Source: Xylophilus sp042867185 (GTDB lineage Bacteria; Pseudomonadota; Gammaproteobacteria; Burkholderiales; Burkholderiaceae_C). Taken from it: 64,000 bases of DNA. This document shows positions 8,939-18,177 of the stretch, piece by piece. The notes beneath the pieces are model-generated. The model made no database searches and was not told the DNA's origin. It worked only from the letters and a program-made list of their open reading frames with translations. The DNA is taken from assembly GCA_042867185.1 (NCBI GenBank), contig JBHZQV010000001.1, positions 62,001 through 126,000 on the forward strand, read 5' to 3'. The position numbers were made by a program, and so were the translations under genes. Within the stretch, counting starts at the first letter, position 1; every line of letters begins with the position of its first letter.

Positions 8939-8948
8939 GGGGGGGGGG
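8939..8948. repeat. Poly-G tract of ten
   Basis: Ten consecutive G on the plus strand (C10 in the mRNA of the uxuA-Bug pair), between the uxuA stop and the Bug ribosome site. Such tracts are prone to slippage; here it would alter spacing, not frame. Confidence 0.9.
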
Positions 8949-8953
8949 CGCGG

Positions 8954-9994
8954 TTAGGCGAACTTCTTCACCGCTTCCAGCAGGCCGTTGAGGTAGACCG
9001 CGCCCAGCGCCCGGTCGTAGAGTCCGTAGCCGGGCTTGCCGGTCTCGCCCCAGATCATCCGGCCGTGGTCGGGGCGGAAGTGGCCGGTGAAGCCCACGTC
9101 GTGGTAGGCCTTGACGATGGCCGCCATGTCCAGCGAGCCGCAGCCCGACAGATGGGCCGATTCCTCGAAATCGCCGGCCGCCGAGACCTTGACGTTGCGC
9201 AGGTGGGCGAAGTGGATGCGGCCCTGCGCGCCGAATTCGCGCACCAGCGCCTCGACGTCGTTCTCGGGCCCCGCGCCGAGCGAGCCCGAGCACAGCGTCA
9301 GCCCGTTGGCCGGCGAATCGACCGCGGCCAGGATGCGGGCCAGGTCGTTGCGGTTCTTGACGATACGCGGCAGGCCGAAGATGGGGCGCGGCGGATCGTC
9401 CGGGTGGATGGCCATCTTCACGCCGGCTTCTTCCGCCACCGGGATGATCGCCTTCAGGAAGTAGTCGAGGTTCTGCCACAGCCGGTCGGCATCGACCTCG
9501 CGGTACTCGGCCAGCAGCGCCAGCAGCTCGTCCTGGCGGTAGCTGGCGTCCCAGCCGGGCAGCGAGATGCCCTGGGTGACGTCGATGCTGTCGACCGTCC
9601 GGGTGTCGAAGGCCAGGCAGGTGGAGCCGTCGTCGAGCACTTTTGACAGCTCGGTGCGGGTCCAGTCGAAGACCGGCATGAAGTTGTAGCAGACGACTTC
9701 GATGCCGGCCGCGCCCAGGTTGCGGATCGTTTGCTGGTAATGGGCGATCAGGGTGTCGCGGCCGGGCTTGCCGAGCTTGATGTCCTCGTGCACCGGCACC
9801 GACTCGACCACCTCGAAGCGCAGGCCGGCGGCCTCGATCTCGGATTTCAGCGCGGCGATCCGTTCGGGCGGCCAGACGGCGCCCACCGGTTCGTCGTAGA
9901 CGGCGGAGACGATGTCGGTCATGCCGGGAATCTGCCGGATGTACTGCAGGCTGACCGGATCGGACGCACCGAACCAACGAAACGACATCTTCAT
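8954..9994 (-). CDS. uxuA: Mannonate dehydratase UxuA
   Basis: UxuA dehydrates D-mannonate to 2-keto-3-deoxy-D-gluconate in glucuronate catabolism. The protein has 346 residues and the xylose-isomerase-like fold signature. It begins RWFGASDPVSLQYIRQIPG, close to the E. coli pattern WRWYGPNDPVSL, and contains CYNFMPVFDWTRT, the metal-site regions HPDDPPRPIFGLPRIV and CSGSLGAGPEND, and HFRPDHGRMIWGE. I chose ATG at 9994; the ATG at 9988 or a TTG at 10012 are alternatives, and no ribosome site decides among them. It is divergent from a GntR regulator, and the shared 150-bp region carries three operator-like palindromes. uxaC and uxuB are not present here. Confidence 0.93.
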   Translation of the reverse strand: MKMSFRWFGASDPVSLQYIRQIPGMTDIVSAVYDEPVGAVWPPERIAALKSEIEAAGLRFEVVESVPVHEDIKLGKPGRDTLIAHYQQTIRNLGAAGIEVVCYNFMPVFDWTRTELSKVLDDGSTCLAFDTRTVDSIDVTQGISLPGWDASYRQDELLALLAEYREVDADRLWQNLDYFLKAIIPVAEEAGVKMAIHPDDPPRPIFGLPRIVKNRNDLARILAAVDSPANGLTLCSGSLGAGPENDVEALVREFGAQGRIHFAHLRNVKVSAAGDFEESAHLSGCGSLDMAAIVKAYHDVGFTGHFRPDHGRMIWGETGKPGYGLYDRALGAVYLNGLLEAVKKFA

Positions 9995-10016
9995 CTGACC
10001 GCTACCCCGCAAAAAC

Positions 10017-10068
10017 TGGTTAGACCAATCTTAATTTTGGTATGCCAAAACCGCCTGCTGGTTTACCA
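10017..10068. promoter_or_regulatory. Three UxuR/ExuR-like operator palindromes
   Basis: Between divergent uxuA and the GntR gene lie TGGTTAGACCA (10017-10027), TTTTGGTATGCCAAAA (10035-10050) and TGGTTTACCA (10059-10068). All share TGGT...(A/G)CCA dyads, close to the FadR-subfamily consensus for hexuronate regulators (TTGGTATACCAA). The middle and last sites are the best. The array would let the regulator repress both promoters. The sites are seen directly; binding is inferred. Confidence 0.75.
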
Positions 10069-10148
10069 CTAGGGCGCAGACCCGCGGAAGAAGCGGCGAG
10101 AATTGGCCCTACCGATTCCCACCCGCGCATCCGCCGGAAAGAAAGCAC

Positions 10149-10868
10149 ATGGCAGACAAGGCGGCCGTCCCCTCGCCGGAGGCCTGGAAAGGCGAGCGCT
10201 CGTACCGCGAGCTGGCAGAAAAGATCGTCGAACTGGTCCGCGATGGCGAGTGTCCGCCGGGCACGCGGCTGCCGTCGGAGCGGGCCCTGGCCGAGCGTTT
10301 TTCGGTCAGCCGCACGGCGGTGCGCGAGGCCATCATCGCGCTGGAGGTGCAGGGCCTGGTCGAGGTGCGGATGGGCTCGGGCATCTACATCGCGGCCGGC
10401 GCCGACGACGGGCGGCCGGGGGTGGGCCTGCCGAGCGGCCCTGGCCCGATCGAGGCGCTGCGGGCCCGCAGCCTGATCGAATCCGAGGTGGCGGCGCAGG
10501 CGGCCCGGGAAGGGCGCGACGCCGACCTCGACCGCATCCTGGACGAACTGAACCGCATGCGCGACCGGATGGACGACAAGGCCGCCTACGACCAGGCCGA
10601 CCGCATGTTCCACCTGCGCATCGCGGAAGCCACCGGCAACAACGTGCTGGTGCACATCGTGCAGTCGATGTGGGACAACGCCCGCAGCGACCCGCGCTGG
10701 GACAAGATCGAGCGGCACTTCCACACCACCGCCCTGCGCGCGGCCAGCCTGGACGACCACCGCCGCATCTTCGCCGCCCTGCTGGCGCGTGACCCGGAGC
10801 AGGCCCGCCAGGCGATGCGCCGCCACCTGGAGCGGGTGGTGTCCCAGTTCTCGCAGACCTGGCGCTGA
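10149..10868 (+). CDS. FadR-subfamily GntR regulator of the uxu genes
   Basis: A 239-residue transcription factor with an N-terminal winged helix (about residues 15-85; LPSERALAERFSVSRTAVRE, then the wing MGSGIYI) and a C-terminal FCD all-helical effector domain (about 100-230, with FHLRIAEATGNN and the metal-binding histidine region DDHRRIFAALL). The family usually represses sugar-acid catabolism and is released by the acid. It is divergent from uxuA, and the operator-like palindromes between them imply that it controls uxuA-Bug and itself, a role like UxuR or ExuR. Effector not visible. Its end faces the LLM oxidoreductase gene. Confidence 0.88.
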   Translation: MADKAAVPSPEAWKGERSYRELAEKIVELVRDGECPPGTRLPSERALAERFSVSRTAVREAIIALEVQGLVEVRMGSGIYIAAGADDGRPGVGLPSGPGPIEALRARSLIESEVAAQAAREGRDADLDRILDELNRMRDRMDDKAAYDQADRMFHLRIAEATGNNVLVHIVQSMWDNARSDPRWDKIERHFHTTALRAASLDDHRRIFAALLARDPEQARQAMRRHLERVVSQFSQTWR

Positions 10869-10893
10869 AGCCCGGGCCGGCCCGGCGAGGACG

Positions 10894-11922
<1,029 letters not shown>

Positions 11923-12076
11923 GCAGCCATTGTTGCGCGGACCGGGAAGCCTTGCAGGGGCAAGGTCGGGCGTCTTGTGCATGCACCCCGTGGAATGCGG
12001 CGCCGATGCGGCAGGGCGGCCGCACGCGGGCGGTCGGCGGTGTGGCCTGCGGCCGGCCGGCGCAGAGACGCCGCGG

Positions 12077-12673
12077 TCAGGGCGGGGGCACGACGGTCCG
12101 CCCGGCCGCGTCCGGCAGGTCCGCGTACAGCACGTCCGCGGCCAGATCGAGCCCGACGCTGGCGAGCGCGATGGCCTGCTCGCCTTCGGACGGATGGAGC
12201 ACCCACAGCCCGTCCGGGCCCTTGCGGTGCAGATCGACCCGGCGGCGCGCGATGTCGACCAGCAGGTACTCCTGCAGGCTCGGCAACTGGCGGTAGCGGG
12301 CGAATTTCTCGCCGCGGTCGTAGGCCTCGGTACCGGGCGAGAGGATCTCCACGACCAGGTGCGCCTCGCGCTTGACCAGCCGGTCGGCCGCGTCGCGGCT
12401 GCCGCAGGTGACGAAGACATCGGGGTAGAAGAAGGCGTCGGCAGCATCGACCTGCAGCTTCACCCCGCCGAGGTAGACGGCGCACGGACTGCCGCGCAGG
12501 TGCTGGCGCAGGGCCATGTAGAGGTTGCCCGCGACGATGTCGTTGCGGTCCTCGCCGCCGGCCATCGCGAAGGTCTCGCCGCCGATGTATTCGTGGCGGT
12601 CCGGCTGGGTGGCTTCCCAGGCGAGGTAGTCGTCGGTGGTGAAGGGCAGTGTTGCAAGCGGGTGGGCGGCCAT
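12077..12673 (-). CDS. Uma2 family (DUF820) putative endonuclease
   Basis: A 198-residue protein of the Uma2/DUF820 family, which has a PD-(D/E)XK restriction-endonuclease-like fold. Typical blocks are TTDDYLAWEATQPDRHEYIGGE, the FYPDVFVTCG strand with the conserved PD, and LVVEILSPGTEAYDRGEKFARYR containing the E and following K. Length is normal. Such genes are very numerous in Cyanobacteria and present in Burkholderiales, often singly and mobile; their function is unknown. It sits directly downstream of gspE (55 bases) on the same strand and could mark the edge of the inserted block. Confidence 0.88.
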   Translation of the reverse strand: MAAHPLATLPFTTDDYLAWEATQPDRHEYIGGETFAMAGGEDRNDIVAGNLYMALRQHLRGSPCAVYLGGVKLQVDAADAFFYPDVFVTCGSRDAADRLVKREAHLVVEILSPGTEAYDRGEKFARYRQLPSLQEYLLVDIARRRVDLHRKGPDGLWVLHPSEGEQAIALASVGLDLAADVLYADLPDAAGRTVVPPP

Positions 12674-12728
12674 GGGGACTCCGGCTACAAGACCGCCATT
12701 GTGACGCGCAGGGCGCGTACCGGGGCGC

Positions 12729-14090
12729 TCAATCCCGCGTGACCCGCAGCACTTCTTCGGGGCTGGTGATGCCTTCGCGCACCAGCCGTTCGCCGTCTTC
12801 CCGCATCAGCTTCATGCCGCCGGCCAGCGCGGTGTCGCGGATCTTCGCTTCCGATTCCTGGTTGTGGATCTGGGCGCGGATCGCCTCGTCGACCACCAGC
12901 AGCTCGAACACGCCGGTGCGGCCGCGGTAGCCGCTGGTCTCGGTGGGGTCGAGCTTGCGGACCAGGCGCTGGGCCAGCACGCCCAGCAGCGAACTGCTCA
13001 GCAGGAAGGGCTCGACGCCCATGTCGGTCAGGCGGGTGATCGCGCTGGCGGCGTCGTTGGTGTGCAGGGTGGCCAGCACCAGGTGGCCGGTCAGCGACGC
13101 CTGGATGGCGATCTGCGCGGTCTCGAAATCGCGGATCTCGCCGATCATGACGATGTCCGGGTCCTGCCGCAGGATGGCCCGCAGCGCCCGGGCGAAGGTG
13201 AGGTCGATCTTGCCGTTGACCTGGGTCTGGCCGACGCCCGGCAGCTCGTACTCGATCGGGTCCTCGACCGTCATGATGTTGTTGGCGGTGGCGTCGAGCC
13301 GCGCCAGCGAGGCGTAGAGCGTGGTGGTCTTGCCCGAGCCGGTGGGCCCGGTCACCAGGATGATGCCGTGCGGCTGCTTGATCAGCCGCTCGAAGCGGTG
13401 CAGCACGTCGCCCAGCATGCCGACCGATTCCAGGCTGATCTTGCTCTCGCTCTTGTCGAGCAGCCGCAGCACCGCCCGCTCGCCGTGGGCCGACGGGATG
13501 GTCGAGACGCGCACGTCCACCGCCCGGGTGCCGATGCGCAGGCTGATGCGGCCGTCCTGCGGCAGGCGTTTCTCGGAGATGTCCAGGTCGGCCATGATCT
13601 TCAGGCGCGAGATCAGGGCCGCGTGCAGCGCGCGGTTGGGCTGCACCACCTCGCGCAGCGCGCCGTCGACCCGGAAGCGCACGCTGCTGTGGCGCTCGTA
13701 GGGCTCGATGTGGATGTCGCTGGCGCCGTCGCGCGCGGCCTGGGTCAGTAGCGCGTTCAGCATGCGGATGATCGGCGCGTCGTCGGCCGTCTCCAGCAGG
13801 TCTTCGATGGCCGGCAGGTCCTGCATCATCCGGGAGAGGTCGGCGTCGCTCTCGACCTCGCTCACCACCGTGGCGGCGCTCGATTCGCCCTGGGCGTAGG
13901 CGGCGCTGATGCGCTGCACCAGCACCGGCACGTCGGCGCGCTGCAGGGCGGCCACCGGGTACTTGCGCAGCACCTCGCTGCAGGCGGCGCTGTCGGGCGC
14001 GGGGCCGTGCCACAGGGTGAGCTGGCCGGCGTCGTCCTCCAGCAGCAGCTGGTGGGTGCGGGCGAAGGCGTAGGGCAGCGGGTGGCGCAT
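12729..14090 (-). CDS. gspE: Type II secretion ATPase GspE, lacking the zinc module
   Basis: GspE is the cytoplasmic hexameric ATPase that powers pseudopilus assembly. The protein has 453 residues with Walker A GPTGSGKT (248-255), an Asp box around ITVEDPIEYE-like NIMTVEDPIEYE, Walker B IVMIGEIRDFETA and the His box GHLVLATLHTN. Start ATG at 14090 (MRHPLPYAFARTHQ). Oddity: after LGVLAQRLVRKL (about 369-380) the sequence goes almost directly to GYRGRTG; the tetracysteine zinc-binding subdomain found here in most GspE proteins is missing. All other motifs are intact, so it should hydrolyse ATP. It is the last gene of the main gsp run. Confidence 0.95.
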   Translation of the reverse strand: MRHPLPYAFARTHQLLLEDDAGQLTLWHGPAPDSAACSEVLRKYPVAALQRADVPVLVQRISAAYAQGESSAATVVSEVESDADLSRMMQDLPAIEDLLETADDAPIIRMLNALLTQAARDGASDIHIEPYERHSSVRFRVDGALREVVQPNRALHAALISRLKIMADLDISEKRLPQDGRISLRIGTRAVDVRVSTIPSAHGERAVLRLLDKSESKISLESVGMLGDVLHRFERLIKQPHGIILVTGPTGSGKTTTLYASLARLDATANNIMTVEDPIEYELPGVGQTQVNGKIDLTFARALRAILRQDPDIVMIGEIRDFETAQIAIQASLTGHLVLATLHTNDAASAITRLTDMGVEPFLLSSSLLGVLAQRLVRKLDPTETSGYRGRTGVFELLVVDEAIRAQIHNQESEAKIRDTALAGGMKLMREDGERLVREGITSPEEVLRVTRD

Positions 14091-14127
14091 CAGGCGGGGG
14101 CTCCGGGCCGGTCGGGAAGGTGGCGGA

Positions 14128-16602
14128 TCACGGGCTTTCCTGGCGGGTGGCCGGGTCGGCGGTGGCGGGCAGGGCACCGCGCAGCGGCGGGCCCGACGGC
14201 CGGGTGACCGTCGGCGGCAGCGGCGGCGGGACCAGGGTGGTGCCCTGGATGCCGCCGCCCGCGTCCTTGCGGGGTGTCGGCGCCGGCATCGGCGGCAGCA
14301 CCGGCGCGCCGCTCACGCCGTTCATCACCGTGCTCGGCGCGGGCTGGATGTTCTGCTGCAGCGCGCGGATCGCCTCGTAGCGGTCCTGCGTCAGCGAATC
14401 GCTCTCGGCCGCGTCGCGCACCACCACCGGCCGCAGGAACACCATCAGGTTGGTCTTGCGGCGGCTGCGGTTCTCGTTGCGGAACAGGCCGCCCACCAGC
14501 GGCACGTCGCCCAGCACCGGGATCTTGTCCTGGCTCAGCGAATAGTCGTCCTGCAGCAGGCCGCCGAGTACCACGATGCTGCCGTCGTCGACCAGCACGT
14601 TGGATTCGATCGAGCGCTTGTTGGTGGTCGGGCCGTTCTGGTTGGCGATGGTGCTGGTGTCGACGCTCGACACCTCCTGGTAGATCGCCATCTTCACCGT
14701 GCCGTTCTCGTTGATCTGCGGCTTGACCCGCAGCGTCAGGCCCACGTCCTTGCGCTCGACGGTGGTGAACGGGTTGACGGTGCTGCTGCCGGTGCTGTTG
14801 GCGTAGGAGCCGGTCGGGAACGGCACGTTCTGGCCGATGATGATCCGCGCCTCTTCGTTGTCGAGCGTCAGCAGGTTGGGGGTGGAGAGGATGTTGGCGT
14901 CGCCCGAGCTTTGCAGGAAGTTGGCGAGCGCCCCCAGGTAGTACTTGCCGTTGATCCGCGGCGCCAGCGCCAGGTTGAAGCCGGTGGACGGCCGGGCGCC
15001 GTTGGCAACCGCCGAGGCGATGCCCGCCGTGGTGCCGCTGGCCGCTGCCAGCGCCAGGTTGATGATGTTGGTGCCGGCCACGCTCGAGTTGTTTCCGATC
15101 ACGCCGACCGTGCCGTCGCCGCTGTTGCCCAGCGCGGTCTGCCACTGGATGCCGAAATCGGCCACCTTGCTGGCGTTCACTTCGACGATCAGGCTCTCGA
15201 CCAGCACCTGCGCCCGCCGGCCGTCGAGCTTGTCGATCACCGCGCGCAGCTGGCGGTAGAGGGGCTCGCTGGCGGTGATGATCAGCGAGTTGGTGGCCGG
15301 GTCGGCCTGGATGCTGCCGCCGGTGGACGGCATCGCGCTGTTGGCGAAGTTGGACGACGCGCTGCTGCCGAGGGCCGCGTTGCTGCCGCCGGTGCTGCCG
15401 AAACTGCCGCCGAAGCCGCTCGCCCCGCCGCCGCCGCCGAAGCCCGACGTGCCCGACGACATGCCGCTCTGCTGCGGCACGCCGGTGGTGCCGCCGCCGG
15501 GCAGGGCGCCCGCCACGCCGCTGTTGCCGCTGGCGGCGGCCAGCGAGGCCATCGCGGCGCGCAGCGTCACCGCCAGCCGGGTGGCCTCGGCGTTCTTCAG
15601 GTACACGACCCGGATGTTGCCGGCGTCGCCGTTGGCGCCGTCCTGTGCGGGCTGGTCGAGCCGCGCCACCAGGGAGCGCACCAGCGACACCCGGGCCGGG
15701 TTGGCCGCCCGCAGGATCAGCGCGTTGCTGCGCGGCTCGGCGATCAGGGTGGTGCGGAAGGCGTTGTCGGTCTGGCCCTGGCCGCCGGGCACGCCGGTGG
15801 GCTGGGCGCCCGGCAGGCCGCCGGCCACCGACGCGGAGCCCGAGCCGTCGATCAGCCGCGAGACCAGCGGCGCCAGGTCGGTGGCGACCGCGTGGCGCAG
15901 CGGGATCACCTCGACGTCGCTCGCGTTCGAGACATCCATCGACGCGATGATCTTGCCCATCCGCTGCAGGTTCTCGGCGTAGTCGGTGATGACCAGCGAG
16001 TTGTTGCCCGGGTTCACGTTGATCGTGTTGTTGGGGCTGATCAGCGGCCGCAGCACCGGCACCAGGTTGTTGGCGTTCTCGAAATTGAGCTTGAAGATCT
16101 GGGTGACGATCTGGTTGCCCGCCGCGCCGCCGGTGGCGGGCGCGACGGTGACCGCGCCGCCCTGCAGCTTGCCGTCGGCCTCGGGCACCACCTTGTAGAG
16201 CCCGGCCGATTCGACGACGGTGAAGCTCTGCAGCCGCAGCGCCGCCAGGAACTGGTTGAAGGCGACGGCCGGCGGCACCGGCCGCTCGGTCACCAGCGTC
16301 ATCGTGCCCTTGACCCTAGGGTCGACCACCACGTTGCGGCCGGTGATGGTCGACATGGTGCGGGCCACCGCCTCGATGTCGGCATTGGCGAAATTGAGCG
16401 TCACCGGCTCCCGCGCGCCCACCGAGGGCGGCGCCGCGCCCCGGGCGGCCCGGTTGTTCTGCGCCAGCGCTTCATTGAAGCCGAAAGGGCCTGCAGCCGG
16501 CGTCCCGCCCAGGCTTGCTGCTACGGAAATGGTAGCAATGCGCAGGACGGATCGCTGGAAGAGGCGCTGGGGGCGCGGAGCGCGCGGCGTTCGGTGGGTC
16601 AT
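14128..16602 (-). CDS. gspD: Type II secretion outer-membrane secretin GspD
   Basis: GspD forms the multimeric outer-membrane channel of the type II system. It has 824 residues with N0 (VTLNFANADIEAVARTM), N1-N3 repeats, a Gly/Ser-rich insert in the N3 region (about 390-450), and the secretin core ending with the conserved VPLVGGLFR and LMVFLRPVV patterns. The N-terminal region is odd: the hydrophobic part of the signal peptide (IATISVAASLGGTPAAGPF) is encoded by palindromic element copy D. The signal probably ends at ALAQ near residue 48. It lies between gspN and gspE, with gaps of 3 and 37 bases. Confidence 0.96.
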   Translation of the reverse strand: MTHRTPRAPRPQRLFQRSVLRIATISVAASLGGTPAAGPFGFNEALAQNNRAARGAAPPSVGAREPVTLNFANADIEAVARTMSTITGRNVVVDPRVKGTMTLVTERPVPPAVAFNQFLAALRLQSFTVVESAGLYKVVPEADGKLQGGAVTVAPATGGAAGNQIVTQIFKLNFENANNLVPVLRPLISPNNTINVNPGNNSLVITDYAENLQRMGKIIASMDVSNASDVEVIPLRHAVATDLAPLVSRLIDGSGSASVAGGLPGAQPTGVPGGQGQTDNAFRTTLIAEPRSNALILRAANPARVSLVRSLVARLDQPAQDGANGDAGNIRVVYLKNAEATRLAVTLRAAMASLAAASGNSGVAGALPGGGTTGVPQQSGMSSGTSGFGGGGGASGFGGSFGSTGGSNAALGSSASSNFANSAMPSTGGSIQADPATNSLIITASEPLYRQLRAVIDKLDGRRAQVLVESLIVEVNASKVADFGIQWQTALGNSGDGTVGVIGNNSSVAGTNIINLALAAASGTTAGIASAVANGARPSTGFNLALAPRINGKYYLGALANFLQSSGDANILSTPNLLTLDNEEARIIIGQNVPFPTGSYANSTGSSTVNPFTTVERKDVGLTLRVKPQINENGTVKMAIYQEVSSVDTSTIANQNGPTTNKRSIESNVLVDDGSIVVLGGLLQDDYSLSQDKIPVLGDVPLVGGLFRNENRSRRKTNLMVFLRPVVVRDAAESDSLTQDRYEAIRALQQNIQPAPSTVMNGVSGAPVLPPMPAPTPRKDAGGGIQGTTLVPPPLPPTVTRPSGPPLRGALPATADPATRQESP
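16483..16536 (+). repeat. Palindromic element copy D inside gspD
   Basis: The element starts GAAAGGGCCTGCAGCCGGCGT and ends with the 17-mer GCTACGGAAATGGTAGC (16520-16536). It is read antisense and in frame by gspD, where it encodes the hydrophobic core of the signal peptide. Confidence 0.85.
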
Positions 16603-16605
16603 GCG

Positions 16606-17472
16606 TCAACCTACGGTGATGAGAGAACGGGCGCCGCTGCGGCGGCCGATGATGTTCAGGAGGTTCGAGAGCGCCGCTTCGCGGTCGGGCGCGGCCGAGG
16701 CCTCGCCGTCGAAGCGCAGGCGCGCGCCGACCCAGCGGCCCTGGCCGGTGAGCTGCAGCGGGCCTTCGAGGGTCAGCAGGCCCAGCGTCGGCAGCTCGCC
16801 GCCGGCCAGCACCAGCCGGTAGCTGCCCATCGGGCGCAGCGGCGAGAGCTGCGACGACATGCCCAGCGCATCCAGCTGCGCGCTGCCGGCCAGCACCAGC
16901 CGGCCCTGGGCGATCTCGACCGCCAGGCCCTGGGTGGCCAGCGCCAGGTCGCCCTGGGGCTTGAGCGTGTTCCAGGGCGTGCCCAGGCCCGCCAGCAGCG
17001 CGGCCGGCCAGCGCGAGCCGCTGTCGGCCACCACGATGCGGGCGCCGCCGCGGCGCAGGTGCACCCGCAGCGCGACCGGCTCGGGCGTGCAGCAGGGCGC
17101 CTGCAGTTGCAGCGACAGGCCGTCCCAGGTGGGGCGCAGCCGCCAGCGCAGCCGGTCGGGCAGGGCGGCGGCGTCGGCGCTGCCGGCGCCGCCGGTCAGC
17201 ACCAGCTGGGCGGTGCCGTTCCAGACAGTGCCGGCGGGCGCCGCCAGCAGCAGGTGGCCCTGGGTGGCGTCGGCCAGCGCGCCGCTCAGCCAGCGTGCCG
17301 GTGCGAACAGCACCAGCGCGGCCAGCAGGCCCAGCACCGCGCCGACGGTGGCCCAGCGCCAGCCGGCCGAGGGCGGACGGCCGGGGCGGGAAACGGAAGA
17401 AGAGCGGCGGGCCATGGGGGAGCGAGAGGCGGGAAGGGCGGTCGGTAGGAAGGGCGGGCTCGGTAGCCGCAT
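16606..17472 (-). CDS. gspN: Type II secretion protein GspN
   Basis: GspN is an accessory inner-membrane/periplasmic protein of type II systems, present in some lineages and of uncertain role. The 288 residues contain one N-terminal transmembrane helix (ATVGAVLGLLAALVLFAPARWL) and a beta-rich periplasmic part with repeated LxLTGQGRW-like and LVLAGxxxL segments as in the family. The ATG at 17472 overlaps the gspM stop (TGATG), so translation is probably coupled; an in-frame ATG at 17415 (MARRSSS) is an alternative and leaves a more usual short cytoplasmic tail. It ends three bases before gspD. Confidence 0.85.
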   Translation of the reverse strand: MRLPSPPFLPTALPASRSPMARRSSSVSRPGRPPSAGWRWATVGAVLGLLAALVLFAPARWLSGALADATQGHLLLAAPAGTVWNGTAQLVLTGGAGSADAAALPDRLRWRLRPTWDGLSLQLQAPCCTPEPVALRVHLRRGGARIVVADSGSRWPAALLAGLGTPWNTLKPQGDLALATQGLAVEIAQGRLVLAGSAQLDALGMSSQLSPLRPMGSYRLVLAGGELPTLGLLTLEGPLQLTGQGRWVGARLRFDGEASAAPDREAALSNLLNIIGRRSGARSLITVG

Positions 17473-18089
17473 CAGCGCGCCGGCAGCGCCAGCACGACCG
17501 TGCCGTCCCAGCGCGGCTCCAGGTCGTGCGGCGCGGTGACCACCGGCACGGGCGCGTTCTGCGAGAGATCGGGTGCCAGCGGCCGGGCCGCGGCGGCATT
17601 GCCGGCGGAGCCCGCGGGCGCGGCCGGCGGCGCGCTGCGCACCAGCTTGCTTTCGATCGGCAGCGCATGCGCATTGGCGCGGGCCCGGGCCAGCCAGGCG
17701 GCCAGCACCTCGGGCGGCGTGCCGCGCAGGGTGACGGTGGCCCGCTCGCCGACGACGCTCAGCCGGCCGGTGCCGGCCAGGCCGTCGCGCACCGAGGATT
17801 CCAGGGCACGCAGCGATGCGTCGTAGCCGGCCTTGGGCTGGGCCTTCAGCCGCTGAGCCTCGGCCTGCAGGGCCAGCAGCCGCTGCTGCTGCGCGTCGAG
17901 CGTGTTGCGGCGGGTTTCGGCCACCTGCAGGGTGCGCAGGGCGGGGGCCAGCGCCACCCACCAGACCAGCGCGATGCCGACGGCGGCCGCCGCCAGCCGC
18001 ACCATCGAGCGCTCGCGCGCGGCCAGGGCGTTCCAGCGGGCGCGCAGGGTGAGCAGCGCCGCCGGGGTGCTGCGAGGCGAGGCGTTCAT
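17472..18089 (-). CDS. gspM: Type II secretion protein GspM
   Basis: GspM is a bitopic inner-membrane platform protein that partners GspL. The protein has 205 residues: a short cytoplasmic start, one membrane helix (LAAAAVGIALVWWVALAPAL, about 33-52), a coiled-coil-like segment rich in Q, R, L, and a ferredoxin-like periplasmic domain (VTLRGTPPEVLAAWLARARA). The ATG at 18089 (MNASPRSTPAALL) gives the normal length. The C-terminal tail after residue 150 is Pro/Ala rich. The gene overlaps gspN by one base. Confidence 0.88.
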   Translation of the reverse strand: MNASPRSTPAALLTLRARWNALAARERSMVRLAAAAVGIALVWWVALAPALRTLQVAETRRNTLDAQQQRLLALQAEAQRLKAQPKAGYDASLRALESSVRDGLAGTGRLSVVGERATVTLRGTPPEVLAAWLARARANAHALPIESKLVRSAPPAAPAGSAGNAAAARPLAPDLSQNAPVPVVTAPHDLEPRWDGTVVLALPAR

Positions 18090-18177
18090 CGGGTCGGGTC
18101 CAGTCGGCAGGGGCGGTCGGGAAAGCGGGAATGCAGGGCACGCATGCGGCAGCCTCGGCACGGGCGGTCGAGCGCGG

